DNA of 64,000 nucleotides from Trichomonas vaginalis G3 (taxonomy: Eukaryota > Parabasalia > Trichomonadida > Trichomonadidae): contig NC_067203.1 of NCBI RefSeq assembly GCF_026262505.1, forward strand, positions 5,642,001 through 5,706,000, written 5' to 3'. Positions 10,601 to 20,335 of this stretch are shown here, in pieces. Position 1 is the stretch's first letter, and each line of letters opens with the position of its first letter. A program made the translations under genes and the position numbers. A model generated the notes under the pieces. The model made no database searches, was not told the DNA's origin, and was given only the letters and a program-made list of their open reading frames with translations.

Positions 10601-13088
10601 GCAAAAACCAAAATCTGATGAAAAGCAAAAAAATTCTCCTGTAATTGAACAGAAACCCGTTCAACCAGTTGAAAAAGAAAGTGAATATTCATATTATTAC
10701 TCTTCAGAAGAAGAAGTAAAGCCAGTTGTTCATGAACAAAAGAAACCAGAAACTAAGGAAATCGAGCAGAAAGTTAATGATAAAGAAACGGAATATTCTT
10801 ATTATTACTCCTCAGAAGAAGAAACAAAACCTGTTCCGAAAGATCAACAAAAAGTTGTAAAACCTGATGTAAAACAAACAGTTATTAAGAAATCAAATGA
10901 CAAAGAAAGTGAATATTCATACTACTATTCATCAGAAGAAGAAGCAAAACCAAAACAACAAACTGGATCAGAAGGATTGCTATCTAAAGTTAATGAACAA
11001 AAAGTTGATGTTAAAACAACTCAGAATGAAAAAGAAAGTGAATATTCATATTATTATTCATCAGAAGAAGAACAACAAATCAATGATACTAAACAGAAAC
11101 AAACTCAAATATCTCAGATAAAAAGAGAAGAAAAGCAACAAAACGAAAGCGAATATTCATACTATTATTCTTCAGAAGAAGAAACAAAACCAAAAATTAA
11201 TGGAGAAAAGAATTCAAACACAGATCAGAAAGTTATCAAAGATAAACAAAATAATTATTCTAAAGAGGAAACAAAACAAACGATCAATAAAGAACAGAAA
11301 TCAAAAGAAGTTCCAACACCATTGATTTCTAATAACCAAAAAGTAAATCGAAATGAAAGCGAGTATTCATATTATTACTCTTCAGAAGAAGAAACAAAAC
11401 CAACAAATAAACAAAATAAGGAAGAAAAACAAAAGATTGAAACTTTTAAATCAAATGAAAGTGAATATTCTTATTACTACTCGGAAGAAGAAAAGAAACC
11501 AATAAACAATCAAAACTCAAACAAAATGAAAGCATATACGTTGATTTCCAACAATTCTAAAAATGACAAAGAAAGTGAATATTCTTATTACTCTTCAGAA
11601 GAAGAATCAAAACCAAAAGTTTCTCAACAACAAACAAAACAAAATAACTCAAAGGAACAAGTTCAGAAATCAGAACAAAAATCAAATAAAGCTAATGAAA
11701 GTGAATATTCTTACTACTATTCATCTGAAGAAGAAATTAAGCCAGCTATTAATGAGGAACTAAAGAAACAAGAAACATCAGCAAAGAATGTTTCTGTTCA
11801 AGCCATTACTAACAACTATAATAACAAAATTGAGCAGAAACAAATAGTTCAACCAAATGTTAAAAATGAAAGTGAATATTCCTATTATTATTCATCTGAA
11901 GAAGAAACAAAACCAAATGTTTCTCAGCAACAAAAGAAACAAAGTGAACAGAAAAATTCAACTAATCAGCAGCAAATTGAACTCAAACAAACAAAACCTA
12001 ATAAAGAAAGCAAATATTCTTATTATTCATCAGAAGAAGAAAATAAACCAATAAATAAAAATATAAATGATCCTTTCAAAGTAACTGAACAGAAAAAAGC
12101 AAATCTTGTAGATGAGAGCGAATATTATTCATCAGAAGAAGGAAAGAATCCTGTTAGTGAATCAAAGGAACAAGAAATTGAAACAAAGAAAGATACAAAG
12201 ACTTTAGTTTCAAATAATAAAAATAAACAAATTCAACAGAAAATTACCAAAGATAGTGAATATTCTTATTATTCATCAGAAGAAGAAAATAAACCAATAA
12301 ATAAACAAGATAAGAATGTATTAATGAAACAAGAAGACAAGCCAATGATTAATAAGAATAACTTAGAAACAAAACAAGATGTTAAAGCAAAGAATTATCC
12401 AATGAGTTCCACTTCAAGTAATCCAAGCAAACAGACTCTTCAGAAAGAAAGTGAATATTCTTATTATTCATCATCAGGAAACGAAATAAAACCTATTTAT
12501 AGTGTAGAGAAGAAACAAACAGGAGATAATGAATCAAAGAATCATGAAATAAAACTAAAGAAAGAACCAATTAAACCAAACAAACAAATTCAGCATAAAG
12601 TAACTAATGAAAGTGAATATTCATATTATTCTTCTGATGAAGAAAAGAAACAACTTGAGTCATCATCCGAAGAAGAAGAGAAAAAGAGTATTACAAGTAG
12701 TGAATCAACACCAGAGATAAAGAAGTCAATTAGGTACATCAAAGCGATGCAAACAGATGAATACAGTTCCTCGCAAAATTCGCATGAAAACTCAAGAGAA
12801 AATTCTCCTTTTGTTCCAAACAGAAGCAAAGATTTTTTGGCTTGGGCTTCAGCACAAAAAGAAATTATTCCAAAACCACCACGTTCTTCAATAAAAAGTT
12901 TCAAGCCAAAGCCTCTTTCGCCAGTTCCTTTGGAATCAGATGTTGAAGAACAAATTTATTCTCCAAACAATGATTTGAAAATTCACGCGAAAAAGAACCA
13001 ATTTATAGAGAAAAGAGAACCAAGCAAAAACAGGTTTGGTGATAGAAACTATGATTATAGAAAAAATAATAGAGATTTATACTATTAA
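7659..13088 (+). CDS. very long low-complexity protein with ESEYSYYYSSEEE repeats
   Basis: One uninterrupted frame of 1,809 residues from an ATG at 7659. It has no globular domain or membrane span. Residues 1-100 are basic and serine-rich; about 300-830 is K/E/P/Q-rich with blocks like 'KIEEKK.ELPKQEE'; about 830-1660 carries some 19 copies of a core motif ESEYSYYYSSEEE (variants SYYSSEEE, SYYSSDEE) separated by 15-45 residues of K/Q/N/P-rich linker. Three longer aromatic versions with YYYTYS precede them. Tyrosines and serines flanked by glutamates are good acidophilic (CK2-type) phosphorylation sites. The C-terminal ~150 residues are basic and proline-rich. It is likely an intrinsically disordered scaffold or cytoskeleton-associated protein; the function is unknown. 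Keeping 5.4 kb open with a conserved motif indicates a real, constrained gene. Confidence 0.85.
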   Translation: MKSRRKTGQEKDSSTYPPKKILRRGTRRGAISSSDPSDDGSHQPRRNQLTQKDIKAFFNKQRKKKIVQTPIFQKIKNIPAFSDYYSASETHSSSDNPATSSSYYYEEDSYSDIPTRTQESIETMSDRDNSDDEAQKQQEIQLIQNSQILPQNKLVQPVSDDQLLKITKNLSDFESDLNSNQLSEESNLIPSEILDSSVNETKHVNNDQNIQEKINNIENISDQTKESKEINEYVSDSSYSSDSDEKEDNKKVGIKPMEIKQPVDPKIIQNPFEEYQEVILSAQISNEFEKNIPSPENEKKQSEYEYYYTYSSDVVEITPNIEEKQNLAENKEKSIETDKKVEEKKPDLPKQEETKIEEKKIELPKQKETKIEEMKPELPNQEEKSTKQIIEETKIEEKKIELPKQEKEPTKQIPEKPKIEEKRINLPKQEEKQTKITPKQKETSSKTNVTETKITPSKEKQLSKLKETIAKAKTEKKEESDYYYTYSYSYSYSESETPEKKKEDVKPIQQKELKIEQKPVLATTKTISKKAGPKQKKETKISAQKEKIVQKSESISETYSSEMEETIQKKEIKQEQPKIEQKPVLAATKALSKKAEPQPKIVQKKEKETKVSETISETYSSEMEGTKPKIVQKKEEIKPKQKEKEPPKSKAQTKKEQKTPLKETKKEKKTPVKETKQTNPMIQQLKVELIQRSESISETYSSESEEIKAEKHKIIELINKPILPDIKHIKPKLKQEIKPLTPKAIANETKMIQKEESKPEIVEKKEKVDQKEESEYEYYYTYSSETEEQKPISQPKEAEIKPTIIQGKPQIVENKEEIKPQQKLVKTPEKESEYSYYYSSEEEQNNQKKEIITQKPINEQKPAKVVEKENEYSYYYSSEEERKPLIQQKETKPTINQQKPQTIEITEEIKPKIEEIEVKPQQNLVKIPEKVEKESEYSYYYSSDEEPKKEIKPQKSVIEQKPEKAIEKESEYSYYYSSEEEQKPKSDEKQKNSPVIEQKPVQPVEKESEYSYYYSSEEEVKPVVHEQKKPETKEIEQKVNDKETEYSYYYSSEEETKPVPKDQQKVVKPDVKQTVIKKSNDKESEYSYYYSSEEEAKPKQQTGSEGLLSKVNEQKVDVKTTQNEKESEYSYYYSSEEEQQINDTKQKQTQISQIKREEKQQNESEYSYYYSSEEETKPKINGEKNSNTDQKVIKDKQNNYSKEETKQTINKEQKSKEVPTPLISNNQKVNRNESEYSYYYSSEEETKPTNKQNKEEKQKIETFKSNESEYSYYYSEEEKKPINNQNSNKMKAYTLISNNSKNDKESEYSYYSSEEESKPKVSQQQTKQNNSKEQVQKSEQKSNKANESEYSYYYSSEEEIKPAINEELKKQETSAKNVSVQAITNNYNNKIEQKQIVQPNVKNESEYSYYYSSEEETKPNVSQQQKKQSEQKNSTNQQQIELKQTKPNKESKYSYYSSEEENKPINKNINDPFKVTEQKKANLVDESEYYSSEEGKNPVSESKEQEIETKKDTKTLVSNNKNKQIQQKITKDSEYSYYSSEEENKPINKQDKNVLMKQEDKPMINKNNLETKQDVKAKNYPMSSTSSNPSKQTLQKESEYSYYSSSGNEIKPIYSVEKKQTGDNESKNHEIKLKKEPIKPNKQIQHKVTNESEYSYYSSDEEKKQLESSSEEEEKKSITSSESTPEIKKSIRYIKAMQTDEYSSSQNSHENSRENSPFVPNRSKDFLAWASAQKEIIPKPPRSSIKSFKPKPLSPVPLESDVEEQIYSPNNDLKIHAKKNQFIEKREPSKNRFGDRNYDYRKNNRDLYY

Positions 13089-14061
13089 GTTGAAAAATTA
13101 GACTTAATTTAAAATTAAATCTAAAAAATTCAACTTAACATTTTATTGTATTTTTGTATTTTATAAATATAAAATTTTTTATTATGAAACTATCTTAATA
13201 TATTAATCTCAATCAAATTTGATATTCTTTATGTTGAATTGTTTCTGCTCATTTGTTATGAAATCAGTTATCTTTTTCCAAGGTACTTAATGGTGTCAAA
13301 AATATACGAACACTCATTATGAAACAAATTCATGAAGTAAAAGAAACTAAAAATTTTATATCAATAAAAATATGGATAATTTTTGGGTGGAAAAAAAGTC
13401 CAAAATAACGATTATTCTTAATTGAATTTTGGACTTTTTTTCCAAAATTTTTTTTCGAAAATGACGATTAATTTTTTTGAAAATGAGCTTTATACAGAAA
13501 TGAATGATACGCCTATATTATACTATATATGTATGTGCATGTTTTAAATATAAAAATGAATTATTATTTATTTTTATGGAAATAGGAAATTAATTTTCAT
13601 GAATTTAGGATAAAAGACTGTTATATTGTAGTATCATATAGAGATTATGTATGATATTATGAATATATGATTCATTTTTGCCTGTAGCATTACAAGTAGA
13701 TAATGCATATTTTCAAATTCTTCAATAATGCTTAAATTAAAATGTAACTGATCTGATATTAATATATTGATCTAAAACAAGTCAATAATGAAATATAATT
13801 TATTTAAAAGCTAATTAATCAGTTAGATTTTAAATATGATTTTAAAATCAATGCTTTTTAGATTTTAATATATATATTAAATATAGTTTCTCTATGGCAG
13901 TCCCAACGGGAACCGCGGTAATTTACCGAGGTTTCCGCACACCGGTTCCTTTTTTTAGGAATTTTTTAGATTAAAAAATATGCTTTGTAAATCATTTTTT
14001 GTAAATCGGCAAAAATTTGGAAATATTCTGACGACAATAAATCTGGGAATAGTATTTTAAA
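13089..14061. other. AT-rich intergenic stretch up to the palindromic element
   Basis: No gene is visible. It contains one copy of a 67-base repeat (13375-13441) and a GC-richer patch near 13894-13950 where CGGTAA/TTACCG and related short inverted words occur. The rest is AT-rich and featureless. Confidence 0.6.
13375..13441 (+). repeat. 67-bp dispersed repeat, copy 1 (inverted to 36818-36884)
   Basis: The sequence from GATAATTTTTGGGTGG to a T-run recurs in reverse orientation at 36818-36884 with only a few differences. Each copy itself folds: GTCCAAAA near its left part pairs with TTTTGGAC near its right end. Confidence 0.8.
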
Positions 14062-14067
14062 TACGAG
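14062..14067 (+). repeat. 6-bp target-site duplication, left
   Basis: TACGAG directly precedes the first base of the palindromic element and is repeated exactly at 30636-30641. Confidence 0.8.
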
Positions 14068-14311
14068 AGTTAGTATCCCTAAGTTGTGTACTGTGGCACT
14101 GCGCGTCTCCGTACATAACTTACCGGTTTTGACACTTTACGAAACCGGTAACGTATATTTTACAACACAACCATAACACCAACTTAACCTTAAATATTTA
14201 CAAAACCATCTGACACATAAACGACTTCACTAACGACTTCACTACCGTCCTCACTAAATAAAAAATAACCTATTTTTATTTTTTTTTAATTTTTTATTTC
14301 ATTACAAAGAC

Positions 14312-14747
14312 ATGTCTGACTACATTTACTATGACTCTTTCCCAGAACGTTTCCGTGAACTATTCAAAACTCAAGTAAAACTGAGAAACATGCATTTTAA
14401 CAAAGACAGACCCATTGACGATGAAAGAAACCCTGAATATATTACAATCCCATATGACGCAAAGTTCATTGCATACATTCCTTATGGTCGCAGAGGAACG
14501 AAAACTATTTCAACAAAGAACAAAAATTATTTCTGGAGCGATGATGAAAAAATTGCCTTATCTACATAAATGCATACTTAAATAAAGCTACATATTGTAC
14601 AAAAGAAGGTTGGACTGGATTTGAGCTCTACATATACGACGACGATGGAAACAGACGTTGTGTATACCCATACGATAATATGTACCATTGTTTTCATCAA
14701 GCATTAAACGAATACATAGTCAGTAAGGGTCTCATTCCTGCTGAGTA
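14312..14747 (+). pseudogene. left-arm copy of the 144-residue protein gene (broken)
   Basis: This is the inverted counterpart of the intact gene at 29946-30380, beginning MSDYIYYDSFPERF. The copy is broken; its intact partner is described under the right arm. Confidence 0.75.
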
Positions 14748-14913
14748 GAAATGTTATATTTTTGTTCTGTCATTTATAAAAAAATAAACTTAAAAATTAA
14801 TGATATCACCACCCTCACACGTATGAAAACATAGCGCAAAAATAAATTTAGGGTAGAAGGGTAGATCTAACCTCATTTCTACCCTCATTTCTAACCTTGT
14901 TGAATTCATTGCT

Positions 14914-15150
14914 TTATAACTCTCTTCCTTTCTCCAACTCTTCTAGCTTCTTCTTAAGTTCAGCAATGTTGTCCTCATGAAGTTTAATCTTTCTCAAAAT
15001 TCCTTCTCTATCTAATGGTTGCTTTATCTTTCTAAACTGAACTCTACCATCCTTCATAGTATGAATGTAAAAACCTTCTGGAATAGTTCCTGATTTAATG
15101 TATTCTACCAAAAACTTTTGTTTCATTGCTTCAGTGACTTTAGTCGTCAT
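14914..15150 (-). CDS. 78-residue coiled-coil protein, left-arm copy
   Basis: An open 78-residue frame, identical by eye to the right-arm copy at 29544-29780. The first half has the pattern I.SG..P..FYIH...DGR...RK.KQ; the second half is a heptad-rich helix (LHEDNIAELKKKLEELEKG). The pattern resembles the start of the 194-residue Polinton protein at 58308-58892 (I.SGN..PNYKV...NGT...KKKQ, then a helix). I infer a shared family; function unknown. Confidence 0.7.
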   Translation of the reverse strand: MTTKVTEAMKQKFLVEYIKSGTIPEGFYIHTMKDGRVQFRKIKQPLDREGILRKIKLHEDNIAELKKKLEELEKGREL

Positions 15151-15727
15151 TTTACTCTAAGGTGAGCTAGCACAGCGATAATGGATTTCATGACTTTAGT
15201 ATTTCATGCAATCTTAACAGATAGCCTTACAAGTACTTCCAGTGTCCCTAGCTGTCCCTCCTTTTTATATAACTCCATGACATTTAATAATCTCGCGAAA
15301 CTTAACAGGTAGCATAACAGATTAAATCAGATGAGGTTTTGAACCAAAATTTCTAAGCAACGTTGTCAAGGATTTTGAGGAACTAGGGACAGAGTGTGGC
15401 AAAGTCCAAGATTAATTTATCTTCATCTGTTTCATCAGCTATCTCATCTAATATGCCAATATTTTATTCATAACTCGTGGCAAACTCACTAACTTTCATT
15501 ATGTTCATCTGCATGCTTCATCTGATAGAAAGTATGACTTTCATTAACTCTGTGAGATAATGAAAACTACTAGGACAGAGACCATGGCAAAGTTATGACT
15601 TTCATTATTTCCAGAACTTAATGAAAACTACTAGGGACAGAGACCATGGCAAAGTTCATGATTTAATTTATTCTCTCACTAACAACAAATACAAAACTCC
15701 AACACTAACGACAAAAAATAAATGTCC
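15151..15727. other. non-coding spacer with ~65-bp direct repeats, left arm
   Basis: It lies between the helicase and the 78-residue gene, mirrored at 28963-29543. It holds repeated blocks containing GTCCCTAGTAGTTTTCATTA or its complement with GCCATGGTCTCT, roughly 65 bases apart, plus a third diverged copy near the CACTCTGTCCCTAG sequence. TGTCCCTAG words also occur inverted near 15245-15262. It may hold promoter or replication-related sites; nothing coding is seen. Confidence 0.6.
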
Positions 15728-17992
15728 TCACTTCTTAACAAAGTAATATGTGCTTCTTACACCACCATAGCTCAAACGTTTCTTTTCAAAACATCGATTG
15801 AAACTTATTTTGAGCCATTGGCTTTAGTCTCTTTTTCTTCAAATACGCCAAGAAATCTTCTTCACATCTTTTCACTTCATAGCCTTCTTTAAACTCCTCC
15901 TTGTTAAGTTCTATGAAATCCTTTATCTCATTCTTTGTTGCAATGGCTTCTTCAGAACGACATCGTGAACTATTTCATCATTGCATTCATGTATGACCTC
16001 CTCACTGTTCTCATGAACTATTTCATCATTGCATTCATGTATGACCTCCTCACTGTTCTCGTGAACTATTTCATCATTGCATTCATGTATGACCTCCTTA
16101 CTGTCTTTCATAAGCGTTTCAAAGTCTCCTTTACTCATTACTTCAATCTCATGCTGTTCACAGTAGTACTTAAACTCACTGTATATGTCTTTGTTGTATG
16201 TTATATTGCTTCCCATGTACTCCATGAATTTTTCAAGCACTTCCTCATAATTCACTGTTTCTTTCTTTCCACGACCTTCTAATAACATACTTGCTTCGTA
16301 AATATAACTTCTTGCAGAACCGTCTCGCTTTCTACTTCTCTTCACAAATTCTCTCATCTTGCCGCCAAATACATTTGAACTACATGCAAAGAATTCATTC
16401 TCCTTCGCAAATTCTTTATATCTTCTGTAGCACTCTGTACAATTCCATCCGGATACAAACTTTTCATAGAACTCCTCGTAAAACATTTGGTAAGGTGTTT
16501 TGTTCATTTCGATGAGTTCTTGTTTAGCCCTGGTGAATGGTATCTTCCTTACATCAAATTCACTTAAATCTTTCTTCATGAAGTACGTCAGTAAGTTTGA
16601 ATAAAACTCTTCATTAAAGCTTTCAATGAGATTTGAGAAATATTCGTAATTTCCTTTGTATCTGCTGCTTACGTCAATGACAACAAATCTTCTGTCGTCT
16701 TTGTCAATCTTTACTGAGTTGAAGTTGTTAGATATCATGATGATATTACAAACATTCTCTATCTTTCTTACTGGCTGACACTTCTGATTTAAGTCCAACT
16801 GAGTCTCTGTTACTATTGACTTTAGTGCGTCGTGGTTCATGACCTTAGACGTATCGCATGAGCTTAGTTCATTGCATACGATGAGCTTCATGTTCTCAAT
16901 AGCAGCATTGAATCTACCAACCACATTCTCTATTGCCGTTATATTATTGTTGCGTACTTGCTAATGAGCTCGCATAGAACATTACTAAGTACATTCTTAC
17001 CAGTTCCTTGCTTTCCTATTAACAAAAGTACTGTTCCAGTCTTTCCACAAGGATTTTGAACGATGTAGGCGAACCAGTTCAAAACATACTCATAAAGCTC
17101 TTCATCCTCATTACATATGACATCGTGAACATGTTTCAAATATCCTTCAATAACGTTCTCATCTACTTCATTCAGTACCTCATACTCATATCCTCTGAAA
17201 TAGCTGTAAATGTCATCTCTTTCGTCAAAGAATCTCATGCCTGACTTCATAAGATAGTTCTTGTTCTGACCCCGCTTCATAAATCATCAGTGCGTTCACA
17301 TCCTTCTCCTCAATACGTCCTACATAAATACTCTTCATGAGCTTATTGAATTCCTTGCTATCTACTGACACAAGTGTTGTTGTGTCTCGTATTCCATCAT
17401 AATCTTTCACTAGATATGTCATACGTGCTCCGTCAATAACAACAACACATCTTCTTAAGTCATTTATAACACTAGCTATGTCAATACCGTCCTCACTCAT
17501 GTACTTATTTTTCCTCAAGTCCTTTAGTGTGAAAGTGTCTCTAAGTTCTATTTCAAGCAATTCATTTACACATCCTTTGCAATACTTCTCTATAAAATAT
17601 TTCTGTCGTTCTTTACTAAGTTTCTTAACAGCTCTGAAGAACCATGTGTTTTGACTCAAACATCCTTCACAACTTCTCTCATTCATTCCTAGTTCTTTCA
17701 TGTCATTATCTTCAACCTCTATGGTCTCATTGACTAAGGTCAAAGGGTTCTTAGTCATTGCTGGTCTTATCTGAAACAATGTTTGTGCAACAGGTTTAAC
17801 TAATTCAGCAACGTCCTTCCTTAATATGAATAGCTGTTTCCACTCATCTTTGCTAACAGTTCTTTCATAACCACTGACAGTAATGATTTCATTTGCTGAC
17901 CTTAGACACTTATGTTCTATCATTTGTATTGCTTTTGTGTAAGGCTTTCGTGAGCATAGGTTGTATATGTCATTCCTGCAATGTTCATTCAT
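15728..17992 (-). pseudogene. left-arm copy of the SF3 primase-helicase gene (broken)
   Basis: This is the inverted counterpart of the intact 754-residue gene at 26698-28962. Most of the protein sequence is still recognisable, including the helicase core, but the copy is broken (about three breaks). Confidence 0.85.
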
Positions 17993-18264
17993 GCCAATAA
18001 TTCATGACTAACATTACTGTATAACATAAATGTTTTGTCATGATTTCATCGTAAATGTTTTGTCATGATTTCATCGTATATGCTTTGTCAAACATGAACG
18101 TATATGTTTTGTCATGATTTCATCGTAATGAGTGTAAATGACCCAAAAATAATGTTTATGTTAGAATGTTAGATCTAACACCTTTTCTAACATGTTTTCT
18201 ACCCTCTTGAATTTTCATACGGAATCTCTTCCCTCGGTTTTCCGAGGGAAGCAATCATATGAGG

Positions 18265-18590
18265 AAATTCTTCTAAAAGTTCTTTTGTCTGTTGGTTTTC
18301 AAACCAATGATATGCTTGCTTTGTAGAACGAAGAGTATTATAAGGCATTTTGTGAAGAATATAGCAATCGCCTGAATTCAGACGGTTGCTTTTTTATACA
18401 AAATTCACGCAGGAAAATTCTTGAGTTTTGGTTGAAAGAATACGGTGGAGCCAAAAGTGGCTCGACCTCAAAACAAACATTTTATGATCTTACTAAGGCG
18501 TTATGAATGAATTCAAAGGTATTTGCATACATCCTGACCTCGTTCATTTTGTTGCTGAATTCAGCAAAAATAATGTTTAGGGTAGAGGGT
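18265..18590 (+). pseudogene. KilA-N-type gene remnants around a GAATTC hairpin, left arm
   Basis: Fragments on both strands resemble KilA-N DNA-binding domains. On the plus strand, a GICIHPDLVHFVAEF segment matches the conserved 'hPdL...A' part. On the minus strand, a KQAYHWFENQQTKELLEEF segment matches the 'W..N..TKEL' part. They flank the hairpin at 18345-18408. Both look like fossils. Confidence 0.45.
18345..18408 (-). repeat. GAATTC-centred hairpin module (left arm copy)
   Basis: Core CAATCGCCTGAATTCAGACG forms a stem with GAATTC at its centre, flanked by GTGAAGAATATA on one side and TTTTTTATACAAAA on the other. The same flanks and centre occur six times in the Polinton with different, but still paired, stems. 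Confidence 0.8.
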
Positions 18591-18595
18591 TTTTA

Positions 18596-18680
18596 GGTGT
18601 CACTACGTCACCAGGTCACCAGGTTAATTAACTTCTCTTAAAATTACTGACAACATGACATTTAGACAACAGTCCAGGAA
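18596..18680 (+). repeat. TGTCAC/GTGACA module, left arm copy 1
   Basis: GGTGTCACTACGTCACCAGG followed by an ACTTCTC block and ACAACATGACATTT. The halves are partly complementary (TGTCAC with GTGACA). Further copies lie at about 19838-19915, 19953-20035 and 20073-20157, once in the right arm (about 26020-26095), and in the Polinton at about 52690-52775 and 62946-63022. Confidence 0.75.
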
Positions 18681-20289
18681 ATAAACTTCATCGTAAATGT
18701 TTTGTCAAGGTTTCATCGTATATGCTTTGTCAAACATGAACGTATATGCTTTGTCAAACATGAACGTATATGTTTTGTCAAACATGAACGTAAATGTTTT
18801 GTCATGATGCAAAAATAATGAGTTCATTTACTCACAATATTTTTGTACAAAATGTAAAGTATGGCGGTTTGAAACCGTCGGGAACCTTCACTTTTTTGAC
18901 GAAGTGCAATTCTTCACTTCGTGTCAAAACTTCATTGTAATGAGTGTAAATGAACCAAAAATAATGTTTTGTCAAGGTTTCATCGTATATGTTTTGTCAA
19001 ACATGAGCGTAAATGTTTTGTCATGATTTCTTCATCGGAATGAACGTATATGCTTTGTCAAACATGAACGTATATGCTTTGTCAAACATGAACGTATATG
19101 CTTTGTCAAGGTTTCATCGTATATGCTTTGTCAAACATGAGCGTAAATGATTTGTCATGATTTCATCGTATATGCTTTGTCAAACATGAACGTATATGCT
19201 TTGTCAAGGTTTCATCGTATATGCTTTGTCAAAACTTCTTCATCGTAATGAGCGTATATGCTTTGTCAAGGTTTCATCGTATATGCTTTGTCAAACATGA
19301 GCGTAAATGATTTGTCATGATTTCATCGTATATGCTTTGTCAAACATGAACGTATATGCTTTGTCAAGGTTTCATCGTATATGCTTTGTCAAAACTTCTT
19401 CATCGTAATGAGCGTATATGCTTTGTCAAGGTTTCATCGTATATGTTTTGTCAAACATGAGCGTAAATGATTTGTCATGATTTCTTCTTCGTATATGCTT
19501 TGTCAAACATGAACGTATATGCTTTGTCATGATTTCTTCTTCGTAAATGTTTTGTCATGATTTCTTCATCGTATATGTTTTGTCAAACATGAACGTAAAT
19601 GTTTTGTCATGACTTCTTCTTCGTAAATGTTTTGTCATGATTTCTTCGTAAATGTTTTGTCATGATTTCTTCATCGGAATGAACGTATATGTTTTGTCAA
19701 ACATGAACGTATATGCTTTGTCATGATTTCTTCGTAAATGTTTTGTCAAGACTTCTTCATCGTAAATGTTTTGTCGAAACTTCTTCATCGTAATGAGTGT
19801 AAATGAACCAAAAATAATGTTTACGTTCATGTTTTCAGGTGTCACCATGTCACCATGTGCTACCAGGTTAATGAACTTCTCTGAAAAAATGAGACAACAT
19901 GACATTTAGACAACACAGCAGGGGAAGGCATTTATGAATTATTTTTGAAGAACTGAAGGTGTCACTATGTCACCATGTCACCAGGTTATTTAACTTCTCT
20001 GAAAAAGTGTGACAACATGACATTTTGACAACACAGCAGGGGAAGGCAGTTATGAAGTATTTTTGAAGAACTGAAGGTGTCACTATGTCACCATGTCACC
20101 AGGTTATTTAACTTCTCTGAAAAAGTGTGACAACATGACATTTTGACAACAACACAGGAAATAAATATTTACATAAATGTTTTGTCATGATTTCTTCGTA
20201 AATGTTTTGTCATGATTTCTTCATCGGAATGAACGTATATGTTTTGTCATGATTTCATCGTAATGAGCGTAAATGACCCAAAAATAATG

Positions 20290-20335
20290 TTTAGGTGAAG
20301 AGGTGAGATCTCACCTCTTTTCTCACCTCATGAAT
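20290..20335 (+). repeat. AGATCT-centred hairpin, GGTGA type (left arm example)
   Basis: AGAGGTGAGATCTCACCTCT is a perfect 20-base palindrome, preceded by AGGTGA and followed by TTTTCTCACCTC, so an outer block also pairs. Similar sites lie near 20649 and 20792. The TTAGA-type versions occur near 18173, 21054, 21600, 21880, 22271, 22458, 22707, 22902, 23025 and 23220. Confidence 0.85.
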
